64,000 bases of DNA from positions 28,434,308 through 28,498,307 of the forward strand of contig NC_061867.1 of the NCBI RefSeq assembly GCF_907164915.1, given 5' to 3'. The stretch comes from Impatiens glandulifera (taxonomy: Eukaryota > Streptophyta > Magnoliopsida > Ericales > Balsaminaceae). Each line of letters opens with the position of its first letter. Position 1 is the stretch's first letter. This document shows, one piece after another, positions 17,294 to 30,371 of the stretch. The notes beneath the pieces were generated by a model. That model was not told the DNA's origin. It saw only the letters and a list, made by a program, of their open reading frames with translations, and did no database searches. The position numbers and the translations under genes were made by a program.

Positions 17294-19175
17294 TGATAGG
17301 ATCGGCTTTATCGATAGAGACGGGGGTCTGACTAAGGATGAAGGCTTATGAAAAATAGTTTGAAAGAAATCTTGTTAGGGATTTAATTCGCTTTCTATTC
17401 TACACAAACTTGTGTAAACACTTGAAACGGATTCAAGGCGGAATTGTTTACTTGGGTTTGAAGCACAAGATGAAATATGAAAAGATGACAGAAAAGAAGA
17501 ACACAACAGTTTGTTTATGAATGTTCGGATAAACTCTCCTATGTCACCCTTTCTTCCAACCACCGGAAGGATTCACTAAAAGATGATTAGAATCAAATAC
17601 AGTTTACACACACTTAGCTCACTATTGAACATAACACTTTTTGTTCAATTACATGATGAAGAATATCACTCAGCTAAAGGTGCTTTGATTCTAGCTCTCT
17701 CTCGATTCACACACAGTACAATCAGAAAGAAGCTTCACAGTTTGAATTCAGTAAGCAAGATGATTGAGTAGTTTCTCTCTCTGCAAAATCAGATTGCTTG
17801 TTCGTTGTATTCGCTTGTTCGTGAGATAGATTGTCCGTTGTCCTTGAGATTTGTTAAATACTGAGCAGGAGCTAACGGTCGAATCTTCAAGAATTATATG
17901 TGGCACTCTTCCATTGGAAAGCCTCCATTGTACACAGCAGGTTCTTAGCACAAGGATCGTGGCCGTACAGAATTGGTAGTGCACCAAATATTCCATCAGA
18001 GATGTACCTTCAAAACAAGTAATTTGAGAAAAATTCTCTTACGTGGCATTTCTTGATTGGATGCGTATAGATGCTGTACTAATCTTCACTAGAAAGTGGA
18101 GTAGAAGTAGGGTGCAACTATAGAACGTGGGTAGGAGATATGCTAGATTCAAGCGTACTACTTAAACTGAGCATTATACGTATTTCAGTTAGACGGATTG
18201 TGAAAATCAGTCTAATGAAATAAGTCATCTCTTTCTAATAGAAAAACATCTATTAGACCGCCTGGTCTAATAGAATTAGACTCGCGTCTAATTACAATAT
18301 CCATTAGACGGTACGTCTAACTCCACTGAGTTAGACTACACGTCTAATTCCGGTTCTACCTCAGACTTGTCTGAAGGAGTTAGACGCACGTCTAACTTTC
18401 ATTAATCAGACCACACGTCTAATTATTCAATAACCATTAGACTGGAACGTCTAACTCCACTGAGTTAGACTGGCACGTCTAATTCCGGTTCTACCTCAGA
18501 CTTGTCTGAAGGAGTTAGACGCACGTCTAACTTTCATTAATTAGACCACACGTCTAATTATTCAATAACCATTAGACTGGCACGTCTAACTCCACTGAGT
18601 TAGACTGACACGTCTAATTCCGGTTCTACCTCAGACTTGTCTGAAGGAGTTAGATGCACCTCTAACTTTCATTTTCTATTAGACTACACGTCTAACTCCG
18701 ATGAGTTAGACTGTACGTCTAATTCCGAATATCAATTAGACTACCCTTCTAATTACAAATATATTAGACTACACGTCTAACTCAGATGAGTTAGACTGTA
18801 CATCTAATTCTATTAGACTTACGTCTAATTCCGTGTATTCATTAGATCATCCGTCTAATTCTTTACATCTATTAGACTACACGTCTAACTCCGATGAGTT
18901 AGACTGTACGTCTAATTCTATTAGACTCACGTCTAATTCCGTGTATTCATTAGACCATCCGTCTAATAACACGTTTATTAGACTACATGTCTTACTCCGA
19001 TGAGTTAGACTGTACGTCTAATTATATGCAATGAAAGTCAAAATCGGTTTAATGACCCTCATTAGATCCAAGTCTCATAACATGTTGTCTCAATACACCT
19101 GTATTAAAACTCATAAGTTATTTCATCATAAGTGGTTAAATTATTTCAACCCTTAGTCAAAATAATTTGACCCAA
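17294..19175 (-). repeat. 5' LTR of E3a
   Basis: 1882 bp. The inner end (TGATAGGATCGG on the plus strand) is next to the primer site. The outer end reads GACCCAA and lacks the final CA seen in the 3' LTR. Satellite follows directly (AGAGATAAAG). Same length and same truncated end as 61119-63000 in E3b. The palindromic array lies at about 18190-19030 with three of the 130-bp units; the 3' LTR has four. Confidence 0.88.
18190..19030. repeat. palindromic TTAGAC/GTCTAA repeat array in the E3a 5' LTR
   Basis: Same motif family as 10390-11380, one large unit shorter. Confidence 0.8.
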
Positions 19176-22100
19176 AGAGATAAAGTTTTTGGTTGAATCG
19201 TATTAAAACAATATCATGACTTATCTCAAGATATGGTTTTCATTGAATCGTATAAAAACAATATCATGTACCTATCGAGAGATATTGAGTTGGTTAAATT
19301 GTATAAAAACGATGTCATGTACCTATAGAGAGATAGGTTTTTTGCTTAAATATATAAACACCATGTCATGTATCTATCTAGAGATAGGTTTTTGGTAGAT
19401 TCATATAAAACAATATGAAGTACCCATTAATAGATAAAGGTTTTGATTGAATCTTATAAAAACAATGTCAAATACTTATCAAAATATAGGATTTTTGGTC
19501 AAATAATATAAAAATGTTGTCATGTACCTATCGATAGATAGAGTTTTAGGTTGAATCTTATAAAAATTTTGTCATGTAACTAATTAAAAAAAGGGTTTTA
19601 ATTGATTCATATAAACATGATGTCATGTACCTATCGAGAGATAGAGTTTTTATTTGAATCGTATAAAAATGATGTAATGTACCTATCGAGAGATAAAGTT
19701 TTTGGTTGAATCATATAAAAATGATGTCATGTCCCTATGGAGGGATAGGGTTTTTGGTTGAATTGTATAAAAACAAAGTCATATACCAATCAAGAGATAG
19801 AGTTTTTGGTTGAATCTTATAAAAATATTGTCATGTCACTAATTAAAGAAAGGGTTTTTGATTTATTCATATAAACATGATGTCATGTACCTATTGAGAG
19901 ATAGTGTTTTGTGTTGAATCGTATAAAAAGGATGTCATGTACCTATCGAGAGATAAAGTTTTTGTTGAATCATATAAAAACGAGTCATGTACCTATTGAG
20001 AGGTAGGGATGATGGTTAAATCATATAAAACAATATCATGTACCTATCAAGAGATATGGATTTGGTTGAATCGTATAAAAACGATGTCATGTACCTATGG
20101 AGAGATAGATTTTTTGTTTAATTATATAAACACCATGTCATGTACCTATCGAGAGATTGGTTTTTAGTAGATTCATATAAAAACGATGTCATGTACCTAT
20201 CAATAGATAAAATTTTTGGTTGAATCATTTAAAAACAATGTCTAATACTTATCAAAATATAGGATTTTTGGTATAATCGTAAAAAAATATTGTCATGTAC
20301 CTATCGAGAGATAGAGTTTTTTGTTGAATCTTATAAAAACGATATCATGTACCTATCAAGAGATATGGATTTGGTTGAATCGTATATAAACTATGTCATG
20401 TACCTATGGAGAGATAGATTTTTTATTTAATTATATAAACATCATGTCATGTACCTATCGAGAGATTGGTTTTTGGTAGATTCATATAAAAACGATGTCA
20501 TGTACCTATCAATAGATAAAGTTCTTGGTTGAATCGTTTTAAAACAATGTCAAATACTTATCAAAATATAGGATTTTTGGTCAAATCGTATAAAAATGTT
20601 GTCATGTACCTATCGATAGATAAAGTTTTTCGTTTAATCTTATAAAAATGTTGTCATGTAACTAATTAAAGAAAGGGTTTTTGATTAATTCATATAAACA
20701 TGATGTCATGTACCTATCGAGAGATAGTGTTTTGGTTGAATCATATAGAAATGATGTCATGTATATATCGAGAGATAATGTTTTTGGTGGAATCATATAA
20801 ATACGAGTCATGTACCTATTGAGAGATAATGTTTTTGGTGGAATCATATAAAAACAATGTCATGTACCTATCGAGAGATAAAGTTTTTGGTTGAATCGTA
20901 TAAAAACGATATCATAACCTATCTTAAGATATGGTTTTGGTTGAATCGTATAAAAACAATATCATGTACCTATCGAGAGATATTGAGTTGGTTAAATTGT
21001 ATAAAAACGATGTCATGTACCTACAGAGAGATAGGTTTTTTGCTTAATTATATAAACACCATGTCATGTATCTATCTAGAGATAGGTTTTTGGTAGATTC
21101 ATATAAAACGATGTGAAGTACCTATTAATAGATAAATGTTTTGATTGAATCTTATAAAAACAATGTCAAATACTTATCAAAATATAGGATTTTTGGTCAA
21201 ATAATATAAAAATGTTGTCATGTACCTATCAAGAGATAGAGTATTAGGTTGAATCTTATAAAAATATTGTCATGTAACTAATTAAAAAAAGGGTTTTGAT
21301 TGATTCATATAAACATGATGTCATGTACCTATCGAGAGATAGGGTTTTTGTTTGAATCGTATAAAAATGATGTAAAGTACCTATCGATAGATAATGTTTT
21401 TGGTTGAATCATATAAAAACGATGTCTTGTACCTATGGAGGGATAGGGTTTTTGGTTGAATCGTATAAAAACGAATCATGTACCTATTGAAAGATAGGGA
21501 TGTTGGTTAAATCATATAAAAACAATATCATGTACCTATCAAGAGATATGGATTTGGTTAAATCGTTTAAAAACGATGTCATGTACCTATGGAGAGATAG
21601 ATTTTTTATTTAATTATATAAACATCATGTCATGTACCTATCGAGAGATTGGTTTTTGGTAGATTCATATAAAAACGATGTCATGTACCTATCAATAGAT
21701 AAAGTTTTTGGTTGAATCATTTAAAAAAAATGTCAAATACTTATCAAAATATAGGATTTTTGGTCAAATCGTATAAAAATGTTGTCATGTACCTATCGAG
21801 AGATAGAGTTTTTTGTTGAATCTTATAAAAATCTTGTCATGTAATTAATTAAAGAAAGGGTTTTTGATTGATTCATATAAACATGATGTCATGTACCTAT
21901 TGAGACATAGTGTTTTTGGTTGAATCGTATAGAAAAAATGTCATGTACCTATCGAGAGATAAAGTTTTTGGTTGAAACATATAAAAACGAGTCATGTACC
22001 TATTGAGAGATAGGGGTGTTGGTTAAATCATATAAAAACAATATCATGTACCTATCAAGAGAGATGGATTTGGTTGAATCGTATAAAAACGATGTCATGT

Positions 22101-25100
22101 ACCTATGGAGAGATAGATTTTTTGTTTAATTATATAAACACCATTTCATGTACCTATCGAGAGATGGTTTTTGGTAGATTCATATAAAAACGATGTCGTG
22201 TACCTATCAATAGATAAAGGTTTTGGTTGAATCGTTTAAAAACAATGTCAAATATTTATCAAAATATAGGATTTTTGGTCAAATCGTATAAAAATGTTGT
22301 CATGTACCTATCGAGAGATAGAGTTTTTGGTTGAATCTTATAAAAATGTTGTCAAGTAACTATTTAAAAAAAGGGTTTTTGGTTTATTCATATAAACATG
22401 ATGTCATGTACCTATTGAGAGATAGGGTTGTTGGTTAAATCATATAAAAACAATATCATGTACCTATCAAGAGATATGGATTTGGTTGAATCGTATAAAA
22501 ACGATGTCATGTACCTATCGAGAGATAGGTTTTTGGTAGATTCATATAAAACGATGTCAAGTACCTATCAATAGATAAAGTTTTTGGTTGAATCGTTTAA
22601 AAACAATTGCAAATACTTAAGGGATAGTATTTTTGTTGAATTGTATAAAAGCAAAGTCATGTACCTATAAAGAGATAGAGTTTTAGGTTGATTCTTATAA
22701 AAACAATGTCATGTAACTATCGAAAGAAAGGATTTTTCATTGATTCATATAAACCTGATGTCAAGTACCTATCGAGAGATAATGTATTTGGATGAATCAA
22801 ATAAAAATGATATCATATACCTATCTCAAGATATAGTTTTGGTTGAAACATATAAAAATAATGTCTTGTAACTATCAAGAGATATGAATTTGGTAGATTC
22901 ATATATAAATATAGGATTTTTGGTCAAATCGTATAAAAATATTGTCATGTACCTATCGAGAGATAAAGTTTTTCGCTTAAACTTATAAAAAAGTTGTCAT
23001 GTAACTAATTAAAGAAAGGGTTTTTGGTTAATTCATATAAACATGATGTCATGTATCTGTTGAGAGATAAGGTTTTTGTTTGAATCGTATAAAATCGATG
23101 GCATGTACCTATTGAGAGATAAAGTTTTTGGTTGAATCATATAAAAACAATGTCTTGTACCTATGGAGGGATAGGGTTTTTGGTTGAATCGTATAAAAAC
23201 GAATCATGTACCTATTGAAAGATAGGGATGTTGGTTAAATCATATAAAAACAATATCATGTACCTATCAAGAGATATGGATTTGGTTAAATCGTTTAAAA
23301 ACGATGTCATGTACCTATGGAGAGATAGATTTTTTATTTAATTATATAAACATAATGTCATGTACCTATCGAGAGATTGGTTTTTGGTAGATTCATATAA
23401 AAACGATGTCATGTACCTATCAATAGATAAAGTTTTTGGTTGAATCATTTAAAAAAAATGTCAAATACTTATCAAAATATAGGATTTTTGGTCAAATCGT
23501 ATAAAAATGTTGTCATGTACCTATCGAGAGATAGAGTTTTTTGTTGAATCTTATAAAAATCTTGTCATGTAATTAATTAAAGAAAGGGTTTTTGATTGAT
23601 TCATATAAACAAGATGTCATGTACCTATTGAGACATAGTGTTTTTGGTTGAATCGTATAGAAAAAATGTCATGTACCTATCGAGAGATAAAGTTTTTGGT
23701 TGAAACATATAAAAACGAGTCATGTACCTATTGAGAGATAGGGGTGTTGGTTAAATCATATAAAAACAATATCATGTACCTATCAAGAGAGATGGATTTG
23801 GTTGAATTGTATAAAAACGATGTCATGTACCTATGGAGAGATAGATTTTTTGTTTAATTATATAAACACCATTTCATGTACCTATCGAGAGATGGTTTTC
23901 GGTAGATTCATATAAAAACGATGTCGTGTACCTATCAATAGATAAAGGTTTTGGTTGAATCGTTTAAAAACAATGTCAAATATTTATCAAAATATAGGAT
24001 TTTTGGTCAAATCGTATAAAAATATTGTCATGTACCTATCGAGAGATAGAGTTTTTGGTTGAATCTTATAAAAATGTTGTCAAGTAACTATTTAAAAAAA
24101 GGGTTTTTTGTTTATTCATATAAACATGATGTCATGTACCTATCGAGAGATAGGGTTGTTGGTTAAATCATATAAAAACAATATCATGTACCTATCAAGA
24201 GATATGGATTTGGTTGAATCGTATAAAAACGATGTCATGTACCTATGGAGAGATAAGTTTTGGTTTAATGATATAAACATCATGTCATGTACCTATCAAT
24301 AGATAAAGGTTTTGGTTGAATCGTTTAAAAATAATGTCAAATACTATGAAGGGATAGTATTTTTGTTGAATTGTATAAAAGCAAAGTCATGTACCTATAA
24401 AGAGATAGAGTTTTAGGTTGATTCTTATAAAAACAATGTCATGTAACTATCGAAAGAAAGGATTTTTCATTGATTCATATAAACCTGATGTCAAGTACCT
24501 ATCGAGAGATAATGTATTTGGATGAATCAAATAAAAATGATATCATATACCTATCTCAAGATATAGTTTTGGTTGAAACATATAAAAATAATGTCTTGTA
24601 ACTATCAAGAGATATGAATTTGGTAGATTCATATATAAATATAGGATTTTTGGTCAAATCGTATAAAAATATTGTCATGTACCTATCGAGAGATAAAGTT
24701 TTTCGCTTAAACTTATAAAAAAGTTGTCATGTAACTAATTAAAGAAAGGGTTTTTGGTTAATTCATATAAACATGATGTCATGTATCTGTTGAGAGATAA
24801 GGTTTTTGTTTGAATCGTATAAAATCGATGGCATGTACCTATTGAGAGATAAAGTTTTTGGTTGAATCATATAAAAACAATGTCATGTACCTATGTTGGA
24901 ATAGGGATTTTGTTGAATTATATAAAAACAAAGTCATGTACCTATCAAGAGATAGAGTTTGTGGTTGAATCTTATAAAACGATGTCCTGTAACTATCGAA
25001 AGAAAGGATTTTTAGTTGATTTATATAAACATGATGTCATGTACCTATCGAGAGAAAATTTTTTTGGTTGAATCATATAAAAATGATATCATGTACCTAT

Positions 25101-25822
25101 CTCAAGATACGGTTTTAGTTGAATCGTATAAAAACAATTTCATGTACCTATCAAGAGGTATGGATTTAGTTAAATCGTATAAAAATGTTGTCATGTACCT
25201 ATCGAGAGATAGAGTTTTTGGTTGAATCTTATAAAATTGTTGTCATGTAACTAATTAAAGAAAGTTGATTCATATAAACATGATGTCATGTATCTATCGA
25301 GAGATAGGGTTTTTGGTTGAATCGTATAAAATTGATGGCATCTACCTATCGAGAGATAAAGTTTTTGGTTGAATCATATAAAACAATGTCATGTACCTAT
25401 GAAGGGATAGGATTTTTGTTGAATTGTATAAAAACAAAGTCATGTACCTATCAAGAGATAGAGTTTTTGGTTGAATCTTATAAAAACAATGTCATGTAAC
25501 TAATGAAAGAAAGGATTTTTCATTGATTCATATAAACCTGATGTCATGTACCTATCGAGAGATAATGTTTTTGGATGAATCGAATATAAATGATATCATA
25601 TACCTATCTCAAGATATAGTTTTGGTTGAATCGTATAAAAACGTTGTCATGTACCTATGGAGAGATAGGTTTTTTGTTTAATTGTATAAACACCATGTCA
25701 TGTACCTATCGAGAGATAGAGTTTTTGGTTGAATCTTATATAAATGTTGTCATGTAACTAATTAAAAAAAGGGTTTTTGGTTGATTCATATAAACATGAT
25801 GTCATGTACCTATTGAGAGATA
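19176..25822. repeat. satellite block S1, monomer about 51-53 bp
   Basis: Tandem monomers close to CATGTACCTATCGAGAGATA followed by a T-rich part, TTGAATCGTATAAAAACGATGT. Several monomer classes alternate, such as CTAATTAAAGAAAGGG and ACTTATCAAAATATAGG types. The right flank of E3a (19176 onward) is repeated at 20874 onward, 1698 bases later. No gene: open frames of 60-90 codons reflect the absence of stops in some phases of the repeat. Confidence 0.93.
21430..24885. repeat. higher-order repeat of about 1.73 kb, two units
   Basis: Landmarks recur at a spacing of 1728-1730: TACCTATTGAAAGATAGGG at 21481 and 23209; GGGATAGTATTTTTG at 22621 and 24351. The units are nearly alike over their length and diverge after about 24888. 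Confidence 0.75.
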
Positions 25823-26095
25823 CAGGTCATCTTAGATTATTTGAAATTCAAACAGAAGTGGAATAATTATCAGTGTTTATAGATGTCTGTTCTAAAACAT
25901 TGCCTTTTCAAAGTAAAATGGTCGCGCCTAAAAAGACGTGAAGATCTTTTGATATCTTTCACAGTTCAGGCGTATGACCAACACCCTAGACTGCAAACAT
26001 ACCTATTTCATGCAATACCTCTTATCCTGCAGTTAAAAGATATCACCTCATTTAATACCGGACAATAGGATAATCCCTAAACTAGTATTTAAGTG

Positions 26096-26103
26096 AAGTA
26101 ACC
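26096..26103 (+). promoter_or_regulatory. TATA-like box of E2 ORF1 (TATTTAAG)
   Basis: Same sequence and context as 3433 in E1, 59 bases before the ORF1 ATG. Confidence 0.4.
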
Positions 26104-26154
26104 ATTCACCACAACACTCATAAGACAAAAGATTATCCTCTCACTAAGACAAAA

Positions 26155-26879
26155 ATGTCTCAGTTTCCCAACATCCTTCAGGTTGATTTTCAATCCTGTT
26201 CAAACACAGAGCACTATGAGATTTACAAGATAATCAAATCTCTGGAGGAAACCGGTCTTCAGAACTTCCTAGACGACAAAAATACCATCTATCCTAAATC
26301 TATTCTGCAGTTCTTCTATCACGCCAGGGTGTTTAGAGGCACCCCCACTTTGAAACTCACATTCAATCTAAAGTTGGAGGTATTGTCTTTGATTTCACCG
26401 AAAGGGACTTTGCGCGGTGCTTTAGCCTGCCAAAGCACGGGATAACGGATCTAGAAGTTCCAGCCGACATAAAAGCCGAGATCTCCATCGCCTTCGCACG
26501 ATCTGACGAACCGTTTGAGGATCACGGTACAAAATCACCCCTGAGAGCTGAATATCAGCTCCTCAATGATGTGATCGATAAGAGTATCTTCGGAAAGGAT
26601 GTCACAAATACCTACTGTACCTCGAACTTCAACATGATGGCGGCTATAATCACCGGCACACCGGTAAACTGGTCCAGGGTGCTGTTTGACATCCTTATCT
26701 GGATGGTTGGCATCCGATCAGTCGGTTTCATCCCCCAACTAAGCTGTCTCCTTGTGGAGCTTGGTGTCCCAACCTGTCCCGGAGAAGGCTTGAACCAAGC
26801 CCAGGTGCTGACTAAAGAAGTAACCGACTCCTTTTATGAACACTCTCGACAAGGATTCGGCAATAGACCGAATTTCTAG
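26155..26879 (+). pseudogene. ORF1 of E2, one frameshift
   Basis: Begins MSQFPNILQVDFQSC like ORF1 of E1. After VFRGTP (about 26343) one C is missing from a C run compared with E1. The rest continues in another frame with all domain marks: FSLPKHG, TPVNWSRVLFDIL, LGVPTCPGEGLN. Frame 3 is open again as 26571-26879. No other stop is seen, so a single deletion explains the damage. Same unknown role as ORF1 in E1. Confidence 0.8.
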
Positions 26880-27356
26880 AATGTCTTTTTCATAGGCTGT
26901 ACTTTCCATTATTTATGTATGCCTATACCGAATTTTCTGTAGGTTTTCTTTCTGCAATATTTCTTGAACTCAATCTCATTTCGGTTTAAATGAGCGTGTC
27001 TTCTTAATTCTTTGAACATTTATCTAAGTAACCGGTTAACATCTTCAAACTATAACCGCGTTCTTATCCGGTCACATAAAATTGCTTAAAATAAATTGCA
27101 AACACTCTGATCACTCAAAATAACCTGTTAGACTTAGAAATCGCACCATCAATCTCGGTTTGAAAAAGGGGAGTGCGTCATCAATTGCATAAGCAAAGGC
27201 TTTGGAGGGAAACCTCCCGCCCAAAACTGTCGCCCCTTGGTTTACCGCCCTTTGTTTGGCGCCCATTCTCTCCCGCCCATGGTTTGCCGCTTCTTTCAAT
27301 TTGGAGGGAAAATTCCCGCCCAATATTGATGGGACGGTTGGGCTTCCAAACCGCAT
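26880..27356 (+). other. ORF1-ORF3 spacer of E2, with the upstream region of ORF3
   Basis: No gene. From about 27005 it matches the E1 spacer before ORF3; nothing matches ORF2. It contains TTTGGCGCCC and several CCCGCCC boxes (27230-27330), then GGGACGGTTGGGCTTCCAAACCG before the TATA box. Confidence 0.5.
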
Positions 27357-27364
27357 CTATAAAA
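27357..27364 (+). promoter_or_regulatory. TATA box of E2 ORF3 (TATAAAAG)
   Basis: Same position relative to ORF3 as 5885 in E1, 113 bases before the ATG. Confidence 0.5.
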
Positions 27365-27469
27365 GGGACTCTCGGTCATTTTATTTCATTCTCACACGAA
27401 TCTGCTTTCTCTCTCTAAGCTATCTAACTCTCTGAAGCGGTTATCTCTCAAACTCTTTCAAATTCTAAG

Positions 27470-30053
27470 ATGTGGCGTGGTTCGGCTTTGTTTAGACACC
27501 TATCTCAGGTGGATTTCGAGGAAATCCGGCTGAAAGGTACGTCCGAAGCAAAGGAAGTTATTGACCGGGTAGTCTAGACCGGTCTGGAATATTTCCTTGG
27601 CAGTCCTCATGTTATCTACAAAGATGCGGTCGAAGAATTCTTCAAAACCGCAACCATCTCCAACGACAAAATCACCGCAACTGTATGCGGTTATGAAATA
27701 GAGCTCACCGAGGCATCGGTGGCAGAGAGCCTGCGCCTTCCGACAACCGGCCAAGATGCAACGGCAGACATAGAGCAGAAAACCTTTGAGGCGGCTTGCC
27801 AGATTCTATCGGCAACTAAAAAGCCGATCAAAGTATCCGGCAGCAAATCAATGTTGAAGCCGGAGTACATCACAATCTGTGACATCTTCGCAAGGGCGAT
27901 TCTAGCGAGGGGAGGAAACTACAGCAACCTAACAAGGGATAAAATCAGGATGCTTATCGGCCTGATAGAGGGAAGAAAGGTCAACTAGGCAAAAGCGGTG
28001 TTTAGCAACCTAATGGATATGGTGAAACCGGATTCAAACCGGTCGTGGGGATACGCCGTTCCTCTCGGTAAGATCTTCCTTCACCACAATCTCGACATCG
28101 GTCCCGGCGTCGTTGTCGCAGATCGATGCCTCATCAGATCGAAGCAATTCCTAGAAAGGAAACAGCCGGCCCCCGGTTCCACAGGTGGCCGAAAGAAGAA
28201 AGCCGACAAGAAAGCGGCCCCAGCAAAGCAAAGGCTGAAAGTAAAGGAAAGGAGAAAGTAACTTTCTTGGAACCGCCGCAGCAAACCGAGGATGAGGAAT
28301 CGGCTTCCCTCTCTGAAAGAACCAATACAGAGAAGACCGAAGACGAAAGATCGGTCAACGAAGACGAGTATTCGGCCCAGAGCCCCAATGATGTCGGACC
28401 TAACACCAACCCTGAGACCACCGAAGGTGGAGAAGAGGGTGGAGAAGAGGATGATGAAGAAGCCGGTGATGAGGGCGGCGACAAAGAGACGGAGGAGGCC
28501 GAAGAAGCAGAGGCCGATAGGATATCTCTGAAACTCCTTCAGGACGTCGAAAACCAAGCCGAGTCAATTGAAGAATTATACCTGGAATGGCACGAGCACC
28601 GGTACGGCACACCGTATAGGGAAATCCTACCGGGCCACACAGACTTGGAGTGCCTCCACAGACTGGAGGAAGTGGAAGACTTGATCATGAATCTTACAAA
28701 CTCCAACACACTTCAAGAGGTACTACACCGAACCTGCCTCTTGAAACCGAAGGTCCAACTACGGAAGCTAACAACATGCATCCGGAAAATTACGGAGTAG
28801 CTCAAAACGATGGGACCGGAAGACACCTTAGCACCACGGGTGTTAGAAAGGCTTGAAAAAGCCAAAGGGGAACTCACTCAAGAAATCGAACGGCTAGAGG
28901 AAATATGCAGCCGAATGAAAATACCGGTTTATACTGCTCCCCGGATCGACACGTCTCCGGATCATTGTCCAACACCTCCAAGGGAGAATGCGGCATCCAA
29001 AGAATCCGATGAAAGAGCCGATCCCAATCTCACCGGGCAATCACCTCCTCCACAACCGGAAGTCTCCGCATCAGACTTCACAAAGGAATGGGTTGAGGGC
29101 CGTCTCCAAAGGCTTGAAGACTCAACCGCAGAACGGATTGATAACTGCATTCAAGAGTTTGAAGACTCCGCGGTTCAGCCATTCAAGGATAGAGTCCAAA
29201 GAATCACTGGCTCGGCACTCAAGTTCGCCGACACCACATGGTTTCTCTTGAATTCCAATCGGGACCGAATCTCAGAAGTCGACGAAGATCTGCAGGAAGA
29301 GGCGGCTCTGTGCGGTAAATATGTTAAGCGAACCGAAATTTTGGAGGATTTGACCTCCGAGTTGAAGGGAGACTTCGACCGGCTTGAAAGAGAGACCGAT
29401 CAACAGTTGACATCGATGGGTGATGACCTGGTTGGCACAACACTCGACTGGGTCTCCGAACTCGAGACGAAAAATGTAGGTCTCGAGTCCGAACTGAAGG
29501 CGCTTTCCGAACAGGTTGCCGAATTGCTGAGGGTAAAGATGAACGAGGACGCCGCGGCGGTAGCGGCTGATGCTGAAACGGCTAAGAGGGTCTAGGATGC
29601 ACTGGATGCCGAAGCAAGTAAGGAAAAGGAGGCACCGCGATCATCTCAACTTACCGAAAAGGAAGAGGAAGCCGCGCGGATTAAAAGGGCAGATGCCATA
29701 TTCCCAGGATTTCCTAAGAAAGCAGCCACTCAATCTGCGGAGGATGCTGCGCGGTTGGAAAGGGAAACACGGAGGCTGGAAGGCTTCGCAACAAGAAGAA
29801 AAAGGCGGCCGCCTCCACTTCAGCGCCGAAAAAGCGAAAGAGGGAAGCCCTTAAGAAAGTTCAAGTAGCCGACCTACTCAATGAGGTCACTGAAACGGTC
29901 ATCACGAGTACATCGCAGCAGGCCGACCAAGTCGAAGAGGAAGTTGAAGAACAACTGCAGTCCCGGTCTACAAGACGATGACCTTCTGAACCGACCAGTC
30001 GACAGCAACCGAAGAAGAAAAAGAGCATATATGACTTCTCGGACTCGGAATAG
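27470..30053 (+). pseudogene. ORF3 of E2, broken by several stops and frameshifts
   Basis: Aligns with E1 ORF3 from MWRGSALF to the YDFSDSE end. Lesions seen: TAG at 27575, TAG at 27986 in place of the Trp of VNW, a frameshift near 28230-28260, TAG at 28798, TAG at 29593 in place of a Gln, and a frameshift near 29790. The codon matching the E1 stop at 7970 is Lys (AAG). It lacks the VEVPxLE-type short repeats found in E1 around 7490-7610. Domain order is as in E1: mobile-element domain, Lys-rich patch, Asp/Glu-rich part, Pro-rich part, coiled coil. Confidence 0.82.
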
Positions 30054-30371
30054 GGGCTCTCTTTCCCTTACTTATCTTAGTGTTTTTACATATTATGTTA
30101 TTTTCGGTTATCTATACTATATATAAAGCTATTTTTGAAACCGGCCATCTCTTGCATCTCTACTTAGTTTTGATAATTTTAAATAAAATAATCAAAAAGG
30201 GAGAAATTGATAAGATAAAAGATAAAGACTCTTCCAAAATTTTTCTCAAAATTTTTCGAAAAATTCTCCTAAGTCAGTTTCAAAAATCCGGACAAACAAA
30301 ACAACCGGCCTACGATTGCAAACTTACATGATTTTGATAATTTTAAATAAAATAATCAAAAAGTGAGAAAT
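30054..30371 (+). other. purine-tract region of E2, doubled block
   Basis: Blocks at 30168-30219 and 30332-30382 correspond to the doubled block of E1. The first has changed to TGATAAG; the second keeps TGTTAG and borders the LTR, which supports the inner LTR start chosen for E1. Confidence 0.65.

Larger units (their letters stand above)
10283..19175 (-). mobile_element. E3a: decayed Sirevirus-like Copia element, copy A of a duplicated pair
   Basis: Reading the minus strand from 19175 down: 5' LTR, Met-tRNA primer site, gag, protease, integrase, RT/RNase H, one extra ORF, purine tract, partial 3' LTR. It matches E3b (53629-63000) almost base for base. The main length difference is a 478-base gap in gag at 16487/16488. 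The 3' LTR is cut at 10283, where E1 begins; the missing 766 bp are expected on the far side of E1, outside the window. Stops in gag and pol, a foldback rearrangement and a lost gag segment make it non-autonomous. Confidence 0.9.

Noticed and set aside
28081..28612. Long antisense and alternative-frame ORFs in E2 ORF3
   Set aside because: GC-rich, low-complexity acidic coding sequence gives open frames on both strands; no similarity to a known protein recognised.
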